Positions 15,001 to 30,000 of a stretch of DNA of 64,000 nucleotides are shown here, piece by piece. The stretch spans positions 96,543-160,542 of the forward strand of contig VZRR01010242.1 in the NCBI GenBank assembly GCA_013398015.1, given 5' to 3'. The notes under the pieces were generated by a model. The model was given only the letters and a program-made list of their open reading frames with translations. It searched no databases and had not been told where the DNA came from. The stretch's first letter is position 1; each line of letters begins with the position of its first letter. Made by a program: the position numbers and the translations under genes. Source of the DNA: Oreocharis arfaki. Its lineage: Eukaryota; Chordata; Aves; Passeriformes; Paramythiidae.

Positions 15001-18000
15001 CAAACAAACAAAGAAAAAGACACCAAAAACCAAAACCAGGAACAAAAATGATCCCATAAAACACATGACAGTCTCAAACACCCCAGTTTTCCATCTTCCT
15101 CTCAGTGTACTTGCATTAAACATGACATAAATGTAAGAAAATTAGTAGATTAATGCTCTTCATCTAATACAGAATGTTTCTTCCTTTTTTTCCAAGTTTG
15201 TCCAAGACTTGAATGCATTACTCATCTAACTATACAAAGAGCAGAGAAATAAGAAAACTACTTCTAGAGTAGTTTCTACAGTGTGATGTTAACGAACAAA
15301 TTTTTTAGCAGTGCAGTGACATAAAATTTGTAAAATATATCAGACTTTTAATGATGCCAAATGCCATCGAAAACAGTTATGAGCCCACTATCTGCTATTT
15401 CTATTAAGTGTATATTCACTCTGGAACATAATTACCATCTGGAGAATTCATACACTTTTATGATTTTATAGTCTTGCACGGGATCATTTAAAGGAACTAC
15501 CAGGCAAAAATACAAAGAAAATGTTTCTTCTATTTTCAAACACCCTCCAAAAAACTAACAAATTATGCACAGTATGACAGTTAAAGAAATTAGAATGACT
15601 ACGTAATGCTAAGCCCCTTCTGTAAGAGTGATTCAAGTAAATATGAATACAGGTTAAATACTGTCAATGCTGAACATACAGAGAATTTCTTTCTACACTA
15701 CAGAAATACACATACAGACTAACAGTCACACTGAATGGTTTTCACACAGATGAAAACACCACTACTACAACAACAGGACAAAACAAGAGCTTTGAAAAAG
15801 GAAAACAAGGACAAAACTAACACTGACAAAGAAAGGCATAAGACGAAAAATACCAGGTTAGATCTTGCAGTGTAGTATATGTCTTCTGAATTGTCCAAAA
15901 AATCGCTACTGTCAGGCTGTTCATTAGATAGAGATCAAGAAAAGCGAGTTATTTACATTGTGACTGAAAGCCAGGAGCACATAAAGGTAAACTTTCTTGC
16001 TAAAAAAAAAAAAAAGATACTGTTAGTTGAAACTCAAAACCATGTTAAGACAGTTCTTGGGATGGGGGTAAAACACAGCTAAGGGAATGGTCACATTACC
16101 AAACACCAAAATGATGAACTATTGTTCATCAGCTGAGCTGTGGCAATGTGTGACAAACTGTCCCAGCAAGAGTCCAGTTCAACATCTCAGTGCAGCACTG
16201 ACAATAACTGCTCATGCTCAGGGGTCCGGTCCTTTGTGCACTCACGCACATAAGTAACTGAATGTAAGTTTAAGCACACTTGGTGAGACAGAAGCAAAAG
16301 CATCAGAACTGGTTTAATGAAAACAGATCCACACTGTTACTGCTGCAGGAAGACACAGGCATCTCTGGCTCCCACTTCCATTTCAAAGACTTTCTCTGCC
16401 AGAGCAGGTAGATTGTTACAAATCTCTCGCACAGACTGGTTTGTGCTGAGGCTCTTTGCTAAAGCATCCATTCTTTGAATAGGTCCCTTGTTTGCAATTT
16501 CCCATGCCAATTTAAATTGTCCACTTATTCTACAGCTAATCTATACCTGTATGCTTTTAATTTGGTCTCCGGGCCCAACATCATTAGTTTTGAAATGATA
16601 GATCTGTTTTATCTGAGAAGAACATATCAGGTCTGCATGCTTCTTTCCGACACAAGGTGCAGAGCAGTTAATTTTCCTCTTCAGAAAGATCCAAACAAAC
16701 AGTTATAAATGTTCCTTATAGACAGGAAGATGAGGCAAGTTCTTCGGACAGGTTTCAAATATGCAACAACTGACCAAAACACACAACACTAAGGTATTTT
16801 CTTATCAGCAGAATTCATCTGGATGGTTCAAGTCCCTTCACCAAGCAGCAAGAGCTCATGAGATTCCAAAGTGCAAAGGTCCTGACTGCTAACACACAGT
16901 GTAGGAAAAGACTCGATTCCTCCCTTCCAACACCACCTGTCAAAGAAGTGCTCTCAAAACCTGTTCTTTAATCCCCTTAAAAAACCTCTCTCCAGTTTAG
17001 CAACTCAAGTTCCTAAGGTGCAATAAAAGCACCACTGTCCCATAGAGTTATCCATTACGGTTTGTACAATCAGCAACCAATAAAAAGAAAGAAATGGGAA
17101 AAGTATTTTTAAAACTTCAGCCTCTCCACTAACATTCTTTTGCAATTATGATTCTGTGTGTGTATAAATAAAACTCTTAATGAGCAAAAGCATGATAATT
17201 TCAACAATATAATGCTTCCAATTGGATTTTCTTTACAATCCAGACCATGCAACAGGGAAGCAAAGACAGGATAACTTGGAATCAGTTTAAAAATAATTTC
17301 GAGTTAAATGATGGGTTTATGGTAGAAACACTGCCTTTATTATCATATTTAATAAAAACTTGCATAACCAGGGCTCCTAAATGATGCTGTTATGTAGTCA
17401 TGTCAAGGTCTAAGTAACACATCTGAAACACTTGTCTAAATCCCATGTGTGATTTGGTAAGCTGTCCTCCTCCATCTCCAACAGGCACCAGAAACTGAGG
17501 CTCCCTGTCCAGCCAGTTCTGAGGACGAGCAAGACTAAATACCACCTCACACACCCAGAGTCTGCTGACCCACTACCAAAGGGCAAAGCACTTGGAAGGA
17601 TTATTTCAGTACAACTACAGAGCACCACAAGGAAGTCTGTGTCAGAAATCCGCCTCACGTGTGATTTGTAGACTACAGAAGCACATTCCTAAGTACACAC
17701 CCTTCCAAAAATCAACTCAGAGCAAAGCCAGTGTCCCTCCCACCTATTTACTAAGCCAACTTTTTCTCCTTAACACCTGCCTTAGAAAAACAAAGAGAAC
17801 ACACAATTCTGCAGTGAGGAAGCAAAGGAGTGTCTTTTTATCCAGTGATGTGAAGAAACTGCCCAAGTGCACAAATGTGGAAAGCAACAGTCTCCAGAGA
17901 AGAGAGGAAGCTACTGCAGTTGTGTGTGACACAGCACAGACACCTTTTCCCTCACAGCCTGAGTTCTCACACCCCTCATACCAACAGATCCACAGGAAGA

Positions 18001-21000
18001 AACCAGTGGCAATACACCTTGACAGAACACGTCAGCTGCCAGACTCAGCTGTGATGCAGGGCCACAGAAGGATTATTCACATGGGAAATTCTTTTTAAAT
18101 GCATCCTACCTCTCCCCCAAGCTCTCAGTTTTATTATTTCCATTGTCAGTACAAGAATAAGGGAGATAAACAGCTGAACACACAGAGGAATTCTACAATT
18201 AAAAAATAACCCTGTAAATAAAGGGAATTATATACTGGGCAGTGAGGCATAAAGGATAGAGGAAACCTGTAAAACAAAGGGCTGTTGCTTAGCACATACA
18301 GCGCACCTGGCAGAGACCACAAATACGGAGGTTTGCTACATACAGTGAGTGTAATAGCACCAAAAAAACCACTGTTACAACTTGTCAGTGAAATCACTAA
18401 CAAGTTCAGCAGTACCAAGGAAGCATGCTATACATCTTGGATTTCTCCTCCTCCACAGATATTGGTAGGGAATAATGTGCAGTGCATAGCCCATGCTGCT
18501 TGTTACTCACAAATTCATGATGTGGCTCTGTCTCTTTCCTCAAGGGTGGATCAAACTTTACTTGGCCAACTAAAGGGGAGAAAACAAAAACAAGAAGTTG
18601 GACTGTAGTTAGACGAGACTTAGCTCCAAACGCTAACAAAAAAAGAAAAATTCAGTTTAATGAGTGTATCATATCGCCACTGACAGAAACCTGTGACACA
18701 TGGACGTACCAAACTTGTGCCTGCTAGAAACTAATGGGCACAGAAAGTACTCCTTTATCACAAAGGCAGCCCAATCACCATTTGCCTCACCTACTCATTA
18801 GAAGGAACAGGAAAACCACTGAGCAAATAGGGCAGTGAAGTGTCCTCTTTAGAGGTGCAATACAGCTCTAAGTTTTAGAAAAAACTATCCATGGTGGGAA
18901 TTTACTGTTGGATCTGTTCTTCTGGGAGACTCCCTAGCACTAAAGGTTGCTGAATGAAGTTTGGAGTGAATTAACCACATCTTCCAGGACAACTCTTTGG
19001 CAGGACGTCTTGAACCCTCCTACTCTTGATTTTACCTTAAGAAAAGACAGCTAAAGCTCTAAGTATTGCTCTGATTTAATTCAAGCAAAATAATTACTAC
19101 AACTTCGGGGTGGAGTCTGCTTTTAATGGCCAGTGATCAACCTCCTCCCTTCCTGACCTCTATGTGATTGTTTCAATGCAAAAGCGAATCCAAGATACTA
19201 AATTAAGGAAGAAAAAATAAACCTTTGCCATTCTGTTACCCAGCTGAATCTGGCATTGGTCTGAATATCCTTGCTGGAGTAACACATGAAACTACGTCAA
19301 TCAGCTCTCAGAGAGCTCAGGCTGTGTCCTGTTCAATTAAGATGAAGCAATAAGAAACTTTGCTGTAGTGCTGACAAAGGGTGTATCCAAATATTTTACA
19401 GAACCTATATCCTTAAGTGAAACAGCCTAAAAAAAAAAAAGCCTTTTTCTTTTCCTATGCATCACTAAAAATGTTTCTATATATGTCAGATACCCAAAAT
19501 ACCAGCTGAAAGAATATCAATTATTAAATACATCATACTGTCATATTACACATGCTTACAGTTTATTTCGGAGCGTGTCTTCTCTTCTCTCCCATTTCTA
19601 CTTGTTGAATGAATTCTGTGAGGCACAACTAGAGGCTAGAAGTGAAAAATAAAGTATTTCAATACCAAAATACACTCACTTGAAATCCAGTAACGTGTAA
19701 TAGTTTTTAGCAGGCTTCTTCAGCAGTGTCAAAAAAGAAAGAAATCAAGTGAAAGCCAAATGTAAGGACTGTATGCATTTTTTATATATTAACATTAGAA
19801 TTATTTGGAGTAATTTTAACTGTTGAGTGCCTTCAATATATGAGGTTTCAGAACACTGCATTTGAGCAAATAAAGCTAATGCTGGCAAGCATTTATCTTC
19901 GTTCATATAGCATTTCCTTTTTTCACCATTCAGTTCAAGGGTATTGGTAGTTTTTAAAATATGCAGTAAGACTAAATCTGACTTACTGGCAGATTTTATT
20001 CCATTAGATACCAAAATCATTTTCCCAGCTTCTAACCGAAACTGATTCCTAAAATGCCATCAGTTACATTATTTAAGCAGATGAGAAACATGCCTGAGGT
20101 TTCCAAAGCTGAACAGAAAGGAGTATTCCTGGTACTCCTGTGCTCTGTGGCAAGAGAGATAGCAACATTTCTATAAATTCGCCTTCATATTTATATTCCA
20201 CTTTTATTTTTTCCTTGAATTTCCATTTACTTCTCTAGAGGATGAAGTGTTCTGCGCCTTAAGACCTGGCTTTCCTTTTTTGCCTCTGTTGGATTTTCTC
20301 TCTTCTTTCTACATTCACCACTGCAAGTTCTCTTAGAAATGTGGGAGCATTGTCCACCCTTTTTACTGCCTCAGGGCCTATGGTGAGCATCTTTGCATAT
20401 GAATCACCCTTCTGTATGCTTTTGTTACTAATATCGTTGTTGCTGTACTATCACAGAGTCATGAATAGCTCAGAAACTGTTTATTCCTCAAATACTATCA
20501 AACAAAACATGATTTCCCTTCTCCCCTTTTCCTCACACACTACTTCCTTGATTCCTATTAGGATCCAACGCATGCACGTGGTGTTTCACCTCCCATTTCT
20601 GTTCACTTTCCTCTTCCCTGAAACTGGAGAGAATTACAGATTGTGGGTGTGTATTTTCTCCCACATATCTCACCAGCAGTTTTTTTGTTTCCCACAGCTT
20701 GTGTCAATCCTTCCCTTCCACAGTTCCATTTTGTCTACTGTGCACTCTCTGGGCTTCGAAAATGGTTTGCTACAGCATGTCAAGGTTTGATCTGATACTA
20801 CCTGCTGAAAGGTTGCTCATTTACAATCTTTTATTAAGAGGCACTGCCTGGTTGTGTTTGATGTGTGTCCATCTGTACTGACAGCACCAGGAGCCCAGCT
20901 GGAGTAGGGGTAGGAGGTATTTTCACCTTTGCAGAAATACTGTGTGAGTACATGCACCCTGACACAGATGTCTGTGCTGCACAGACAGAGCCTGTCCTCC

Positions 21001-24000
21001 TGTCACCTTCTCCATGACCACAGAATTACATTCAGGATCAAATCTTCATCTCTCAGTCATGAGGACAAAGTCCTCAAGTCACCTTCAAATACCTGCACTG
21101 ACAACCAGCTGATACAAACACCTGACATCTGAGCTGTGCAGGAGGACAGAGGAATGTAGGTTAACTTCCTGACACAAATGCCATTTGGGCACAATTTCCG
21201 TCATGGCACATATCTCAAAAGCAATCTTATCCCCAAAACTTGCAGTGTGCTAAGCATAAAACATGAGCACTTTCCTCTCAGCAACCTTTTCAACTAATAT
21301 CCCATCCATCCCGAGAATCACTGTCACAGAAATGGAGAGAACAGGCAATTGTCAACATCTCCTAAGTCTAGAGTCCCAACCAGAGATCCTGTCCACAACT
21401 GAATGGGAAATTAAGTGAAGCCCTCCATAAGCTGGGGTAGGGAAAAACACCAGAAATGTCAGTTTCAGATACTGCTGCCAAATGATTAACAACTGCATGA
21501 ACAGGAGAACTTTTTTGGTTATACCCAAAGGATACCATCAGGGTTTTTTGTTTTCACACATTAAACACTTCACCTTTGAGTTTAGAATGATTTAAAGATG
21601 TAGTATGGTACTCTTCAGAGTGGTGGCAAATTCAGATCCACTTCTCAGCTCTGCAGACTATCCGAGCAGTAACAGATTGCATCCCCCTAAAAGCAGCACA
21701 GGCCAAGTGAAGACCTGCCACCACAGTGGGCAGCAGACTTGCCTTCAAAGACGACTGACAGAAAAGCTCTCTAAGTCTCCAAAAAAAAAAAACCAGCCCA
21801 TCAAAAAACCTCAAAACATTACTACCACCACTCAAAAAATCCATCGCTCTAAACAAACTGGGGAGTAGGTCTGAGGCTCTAGATGCTCAACGATGTTTTT
21901 GTACTGTGTTATGTTGTACCACGTTTTACCACTTCTTTTGAATTTTGATGGATGCATTTGGGCAATTGTGAGAAGTACAGGACTGGCCAATCCCTAAATT
22001 AACATCTCCAGCTGCCTCTGTGAGCAGGCAAGTTTTGGAGAAAGTTAAATTTTGCATAACAGAAGCACATACACTTTTTATTCCACTCATTTTATTATAG
22101 GGAAGACCACAATACCAATGACTGCTCTGCCTGTGGCGAGATTCTTCATCTGAAATACAAAACCTGCACAGCTTCTCCCCAGACAAGGCACAGTTTTTGC
22201 TCCTGACACCACACTTCATTATGAGATGAGCGATAAGTAATACAGTAAACAACAGAAGAGCATTCTTAATGCTAAGTCACAAGGGACATATAAGTGAACA
22301 CTATTTTGAAAGCTACCAGTAACTATCAATAAAATGCAGATTGGGATTCCATGCGAGAAGAGAAGAGATAGTCTCCATGTGAGCAGCCCAAGATGAAGGT
22401 CAAGAGTCCTACTGAAAAGATACACCAGTGACACAGGGGAATGGTGCATGGTTCCAGCACAGTCTCCCAGGAAAGCCTGAGGGAAGCCTCACAGAGCAGA
22501 GCAGCTCACTCACAGGAAGCACACTACCTTCCTCTTACAGCAGCTCATGAAAGCTTTGGTTTTCTGCTTTCCACAGAAACACCACTTAAAGGGCGTCAGA
22601 GCTCTCACTCAGCACTGAGCAGAGAGAGAACTAAAGGACACTAAAGAGCTCATGGTGAGAAGATCCAAGTTACTTAGTGCTGACTCCATAAGGAATCAGA
22701 CACCTTTCTCTTAAGTGACCTGAAAGCCAACCACATTAAGAGACTTCTTGTGTATTTGACTTGTAAAATTTTTTCTAATCAGAAGAATCTATTAATTTTT
22801 TCTCCCACTCCCACTGTGTACACTTGCTTTTAAAAGTACTGACTCTTATTCCATCCTTATGCCTTCATCTCTTTCCCTCTCATTTGCAAAATATGTAAGC
22901 ACTGCACTCCATAACACAAAAAAAATATCTATTTCACTTTGGCTTCTTTCCACACTTTTTATTTTAGCTTTTAAGATAGACTTGGTGGAAGTCAACTGGT
23001 CTTTGCTGTTCAAAGGGGTAAAAGCTCATTTGACTTGTAAAATCTGAAAATTATTCTCTTAAATTAGTTGCCTCTTTTAAACTTCTTTTCCTTTGAAGGC
23101 ATTTTTAGACTAGTTTACCCATTAAAAAGAACAAAAAATATGTAATTAAAGAATCAATGGCATTTGTGTTGAAAGAACTTTTTCTTAAAAAAAAAGGCCA
23201 TCAGGTTAGGAAACTGTAAACACTGGGGAAGTATTCCCTAACATGCAGTGAAGTATGAAGACAGGATGAAGTAGCAAAATATCTGTTTTCTCTTATTTAT
23301 TAAACACTTCAGTCCTGTGCTGTTTATCATCTTACATAAGCAGGCTACTTTTTCCCAGCTGTTTGAGCAGAAAATCAGAAACTCTTTGACAAAACTGTAA
23401 GTGAAATCAAGTTTCAGAGTATTCTAAGATGGGAAAATAGAATCTGCAAAAAACACGTATCAAACCATCTGGCAAAAACAACTACAGGATCATTCTCTCC
23501 TACACAGGTATAAAATCATTTTTATGAATGCTTTCTTTGCAGATGGAAACATAACTCCATAAAGAAACATACAGCAGAATGCATGACAGAAGTCAGGATG
23601 GGAGAAGCAGACCACATTTACTGTTTCAAAACTGCTGAAGAACAAGAAGAAACAAAATTTTGAAGTATTTAAATCTCTCTCTCTCTGAGCTTCCCTTTCC
23701 AAAAATAGAATGATTTTTGTTGAGTGCCTGTATGTATGACAGAGCAGCACAACCAAAAGTAAAAGCAACCCTTGAGACTGTTCCCAGACCACAAAACATC
23801 CTGGGGCTCAACAAATCACAATCATTTGGTTTTGCTGGCAAACAAAAACTTAATCTGATTCTATGATTAAAACATATTCCTACCTCAGGATCATCATCAT
23901 CAAAATCATGGTAAGTGGAATGATCAGGATTATTCATTTTATCCAAAAGTTCAATGGCAAGACTTCGATTTAATGGCTGGGTAACAAAGGGATGCTGAAA

Positions 24001-27000
24001 GACAGAGGGAAACACGGAGATTAAATTTCCAGCCGCTCACATTAAGCATATCTTCACTTTATAACTTTGAAAAAACCCCTCACATAAATTTATACCTGTA
24101 GCAACTTTTCAGCTGTAGGTCTTTTTTTAGGATTTTTTGTAAGTGCCATTTTCACAAAATGATGGAAACTATTGGACCTGTAAAACAAAGTGCTAAACAT
24201 TAAAACCAATTTCCCAATAAAGTACATTCATTATCTGCTGAAACAGAAAAGTACTCACCACTTCATTTTGTCCTTTAATTTAGGAGGCTGGAAGTTGCTT
24301 TTTGTCATCAGAAAAAGTGCTCTGAAAAAAAAAAAGAACAACAGCATTTCTGTGGTTATGATGCAATACATAAATGAGCTGAATTATTAAACACTTTATT
24401 TAGTTGGCAGGAAGAAGCCCGATCAGTTTAAGAGACTCAACCAGGACATTACACACTTATGCAGTACAAAGAGTTGTCACAATTTCTGTCCTGTTCACTC
24501 AGAACATCCACAGCCCAGTGCCCTTGCAGTACACCCAAAACCCACAACCACACGCAGCCATCTCTTCAAATGGATTATTTAATTAGCTGCATTTACCCAC
24601 CAAGCTCTAACCATTTACTAACCTCATTGGATGTAGGTCAAACATCGGAGGCTGAAGTTCAGCAAGCTCTATTGCAGTTATTCCAACTGCCCACAGATCA
24701 CAGAGCTGGTTATAGCCACCTTTCCTTTCCACTGCAGCAACTTCTGGTGCCATCCTAAATGGTAAAAGACATTTTTAGGTAAACTTCTCACCATAAATCA
24801 CTCTCCTGTACACAGGCGTTTAGTATTTTCAGTATGTATGTATACACATAAGTGTGTGTGTAAAAAATTATGCAATGTACACCTGAAGTTTCCCTCAGTC
24901 ATCTTCTAGTAACTAATAAGCAATTTCTAAACTAGGCAGTTTCTAAAATGGTCATTCAGGAGTAAGTGGATGAAATCAATCTGCCTCAGACTAAATACTA
25001 TTCAACAACCAAAGAGACTGAAGTATAATCATACAACTACAATAAAATCCACGTAATATCCAAATTTATGTATTGCCTAGAAAGTGATCCACTGACTTAA
25101 AAGAAAAAAAAAACTAACAAAAGAAGAAGTAATAAAATGTCAACTTTCTTGTATCCTGAAAGCATGAGATTCATTGTCACCTCTGTATAGAGCACTCCTT
25201 GTTTGTAAAGTCTGTCTCACTGTCTCAGGTGACCTCTTTTAAGTCAACAAAGTGGTTTCACATTCTCAGGTGCCAAAAATGAACAAACATAACTGGCACA
25301 TAAAGAGGAATACCTAAAGGAAATTATCCACCTGGAATTGTCATATGTTTTGACCAGCCAAAGTGAATTATGAATTTGACTGTCCTATGTAACCCTACAC
25401 AGGTGGCCAACATGTCAGTATTTCTTAGCTTTGAGCTTTATCAGTCCAGAACACCTGAAAAGTAGCACCAAATAACTCAATAAATGCAACACAGATGAAG
25501 TCATTTAGAGAGTGCTCCAGTAAATCAGCAAGCAGCATCTCATTGCATTATTCAAATACAGATATCCTGTGGTCACAGCACCGAGCCAGCCAGAGCTCAG
25601 AAAGTGTTTGGACAATGTCACATGGTGTGACACTTGGGGATGTCCTGCCCAGGGCTAAGAGCTGGACTCAGTGATCCTTCTGGGTCCCTTCCAATCCGTA
25701 TCTGTAGATCTGAAAACATCAGCAGGTCTGGTGGTAGAACTTACTTCAAGTCTGCATAACTGAACTATATTTAGATATGTTTCTTCCAGAGTTCATTAAA
25801 AATCCCAATCACTCTAAATCAAAACTTTTGGAGTTAGCACAGCAGAGGGGGACCATGAGTTAAACATCTAAATGGAAGGGTTACTAGCACTGCAGTTCAC
25901 CTGCCCTGAGACACATGTAGATCTAATGACTCCTAAATCTCCACGTGGCCTGTTTCAACTAAATTTTCTTCTCTGCAATCTCAAAAACTTTGCTTCCTTG
26001 CTTCTGCTCTCAAATCTCTCAGAAGCTTTGCAAAGAACAACCGATGTTTTTCATCAGCATTTAACCTATGTAATGCTTTCAAAGCTATTATTTAAGGTTA
26101 TTTGAGAAGCCTGGCACAATTTGAAAGTTACAGGCAAGGACTGAGGTCACCCAGACATCTTGAGAAAGAGACAAAAGCCAATCACACAAACATGACTAAT
26201 GGGTGTCTGTGTTATTCTGAAAGGGAAGTGAAACCTTGGTGTGAAGAAGAATGCTAAAAATACTGTGCTTGGTTATTTCAAGTCAATACGTGAACATAGG
26301 GGTCTTTTCATTATATATATAGTTTTATCTTGCACCTACTATGCTGTCAGACTACAGAATTTTAGTATCTGTCTGTGAAACATACAGCAAAAGTGCTGTT
26401 CTACAGTAGAGAATGTGTCTCATTTACTTCAAGGTGAAAGGGAACAACCACTTCTAGCAGGAAAAGGATAAAATGAAAGGCAGAACTTCAGATAAGAAAA
26501 GTTATACATACTAGTTTAATGAGGGAAAAATAAAGATGCAGTACAGATAGAACTGTATCACAAAATTCAATCAGTCTAAGTAAATAAGGGAAAAAATGGC
26601 TTAGAGAAACAGTTCACAAGTGGCAAGAGTGTCTCTGGAACTCCGAAAACAAATGAAACTCATCAACTGAAAAGTTGTAGAAAAGCTGCATCTAGGCTGG
26701 AGGGGAAGAAACATGAAACATCAAAACTGAAAATCAGGGAATAAAAAAATATTTAAGATCAAAGTTAAAAACAAGCAAAATTGCTGCTAGTTTTTAAGTT
26801 TTATTAAATTAAGATAAATTAGACGACAGTGATGGCACTACACAGCCTTTCAATTTTTCAGAGCATTAAAGCCTCTTCTCTGACACTCAGCTAGTTCAGG
26901 ATTTGGAATAAGTAACACAGATATGATCACCAGAAAGTCTGACACAGCCTTTAGTGGTTAGTCTACCCAGGAAGTGACAGAGTATGCTTTTGTCACAGTT

Positions 27001-30000
27001 TTTCAACAGTATTATATGTGTTACCATTATATTAATGGTCAAGTAAAACACAGTTACCAATATGGGGTGCCAATGAATGATTTCCTTTTGGCAATTGTAG
27101 CTGTTATCTGAGCAGATACTCCAAAATCAGCTATTAAAAAAAAAGGCAAAAACAAAATGACAGTTAACAAGTGATTTGATGTAATTAATCGTTAATGAAC
27201 ACAAGTCTGGTTTCCCCACTGTTAAGAGGTTCTTAAATATACTGGAAACATTTAATGAAAAATAAATAACAGAAGCAAATAATAGAAACTTGGTGTGTCT
27301 CAGACACCATCGGTCAGCTCCCCTCAGTCACTTGCCAAACATGCACACAAATGTCTCTCATCCACACAAGGAAGAGCAGGCTGGCCACGGAAGACCTAAC
27401 AGGTACATGCAGCGTTTTAATATGATAAATTATCTCATTTTGTGTTACCAAAAAGATTCTTTCAGATGAGCTTTCAAGGTACATTTCACATTTAAGGACT
27501 CTGGATGGTAGATTTTATTAAAAATTTATAAAACCCTGTGATTTGACTTCTACTTTTCTCTTGATATCAAGTCTTTTACCTCACTGTTCCAAAATTATTC
27601 CAACTAATACTCAGATACTAATTGGATGGTTTAGCTAGATACTATCAGCAAGATAAAAAGAATTCTGATATTCACTAATTCCTTACATGAACCATCACCT
27701 CAATAAACAGAACAGAGAATGTTGCTTCTTAGAGCACGTAAACATATTAATTTTTAAGCACTAAGATGTATTAACTCACCTAATTTTACATGTCCATTAT
27801 CCGTTAAAAGAATGTTTGCTCCCTTTAAAAAGAAAAGTTTATTTGAATTAAAACATGCCAATTCCTCTAACACTACATTAAAAAAAGAAATATGTGAGAT
27901 CTTACATCAAATTAGGGGCCAAAGACAAAGCAAGGATTGTGTTCAATAAACCTGCAGCCTTATCAAGGAAATGTCTGTGAAATTAGCACGCTGCCATTCT
28001 GTTATTAAGGAAACTCCTTGGATATACTGTGTTTTTAATTAATTTTCAGTTTAGCCTGTGGTACCATAGAGCTTGCACTGCACACAAAACCTCTCAATAA
28101 ACAGTATCTGCCTGTGCTGATTAATTCTTGCGCTTTTTTTATTTACAATGACTCAAAGGAAACAGGAACTAAAAAGGTCAAAGTGGAAACAATTTCATTT
28201 TCTTTTCATAAGTAGGAGCTCGTTTTGTCTTGTTTGAGAGCCATGCTTATAATTATAGCCTTAAGGACCTACCTCAATAATCAAGCATTTAGCAAAGCTA
28301 CTTCCGTCCTTATGCAACAGAGATTCTGTCACTGCTGGATTTGGAGAGGTCATTTTTGTGTGGCTGTGTGTACCACTCACTTCAGCTCAACAATCAAAAT
28401 TAACCCTAAGCAGAGGTTTGCATTACAAAATTACAAGATAAAAGGACTGAAAACAAACTCGATTTGAAGACTGAAACCAGGTACAGGTTGAGCTAAGTGA
28501 AGGTTAGAGCTGGCTAAACACAGCTCCACACGTCAGCACTGCACTGCCCATCAGGCAGATGGAAAGGCAGCAGAGATGAACCTCCAGAAACGTGTGTTTT
28601 TACAGATTATGGCTTTTCCCAGAGCAGGAAAAGTCAGGCCTGCAATAAAACACAGCTAACTTGGCCCATGTTGCACAAGTACAGTTAATGAGCTTGGCAA
28701 ACAGTGTAACAGCCCTGCTTACATGCTCTTGACCTTGTTCACCTTTCAAGCTAACAGGACAGGTAATCTAAACATGTAACTTAGCTACTGAGGGAAGCAA
28801 ACAATTCAGCAGTCAGGCAATCTGCAGACAAAGATAGTACTTTTCCGTGCTCATGAGAACAGCTTTATTTTTAAAAAAAAAATCCTCTCGATATAAGCAC
28901 CATAAGCATTTGTTATCAGCACAGTTCTGCTTAGAAAAAGTATCTGTGCACTCTATTCTTACAAGCATTCTATAAAGTATAATGGAAAACATTTAATTTT
29001 GGTGCCTGAAGTAATCTTTCATTCAGAAATTACTTTCGTGATTGAAAACCCAAATATTCTTCTGCAGCCATTGAGAACAACTTGAAACCAGGCTGCAAGA
29101 AGGCAGCCACAGTTGGAGCTGCTGGGGAAAAAAGAAACCAAAACCAGCCAAACCAACAGCATGCAACAAGACAAAAGCATATGATGATTTACTGTTATAT
29201 TTCCAGGAGGAAGCTTGCCAGGTTTGGAAGGGCTTTGGAAAAACTAGGTAGTAAAACTTCAGGAACAAAAAGTCAACAGGAAGCACCAGAAGGAAACTAT
29301 AACAGAGGGTAAGAGTCTGAACGAGCCACTTTTGGTATAGCTTTGCTGAGATGGAGATTTAAGTAAGTCAGTACTAATAGCCTGATTTGCAGCACCCTCT
29401 CTATTTTTAGCATGCGAGGGAGGGGACAGAAGCAGTCTCCAAGAACCGCACAGAACAGCAGCCGCTGCCCTGCAATCTGCTCACCAAGAAGCAAAAAGCC
29501 AAAGCAACAGCTCTGCTCACTAGCTGGTTCAAAAACAAGGGTATATTAAGCTCCCTGGAAAAGCCATGGAAAGAGCAAACTCTTCTTCTGCACAGAGCAC
29601 ACACCCTGACAGCCATCTCAACACATACTGCTCAGGACACCAGCTGATGGCTCAATTTTAAAGCACTGCTCCACATAAACAGTATGTGTGGCTCCAGGGA
29701 AAAGAACAATCTATTTACTTACATGTATTTTAAAGAAAGATTTTTTCTCCTTGGACAGAAACTTTTGTTTCATTCCAATAGATTAAAAACCCCTACGTAT
29801 TCAGAAATATACTGAAAAATTGATAGGTAACAGTAAAGATCATTAGAGGCATGTAGCCTATTTTAAAAGCACCAAAAACCCCTTCTGTTTTTACTTACCT
29901 TTATATCTCTGTGCATTTTTCCTTTACTGTGAAGATAATATAGTCCCTGCATAAAATATTTAAACAGTAATTTAGCCCAACATTTTTCACTTGACATACA

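Noticed and set aside
17592..18098. 168-codon open frame on the plus strand
   Set aside because: Antisense to a MAP4K3 intron, no recognisable family, no promoter or splice context.
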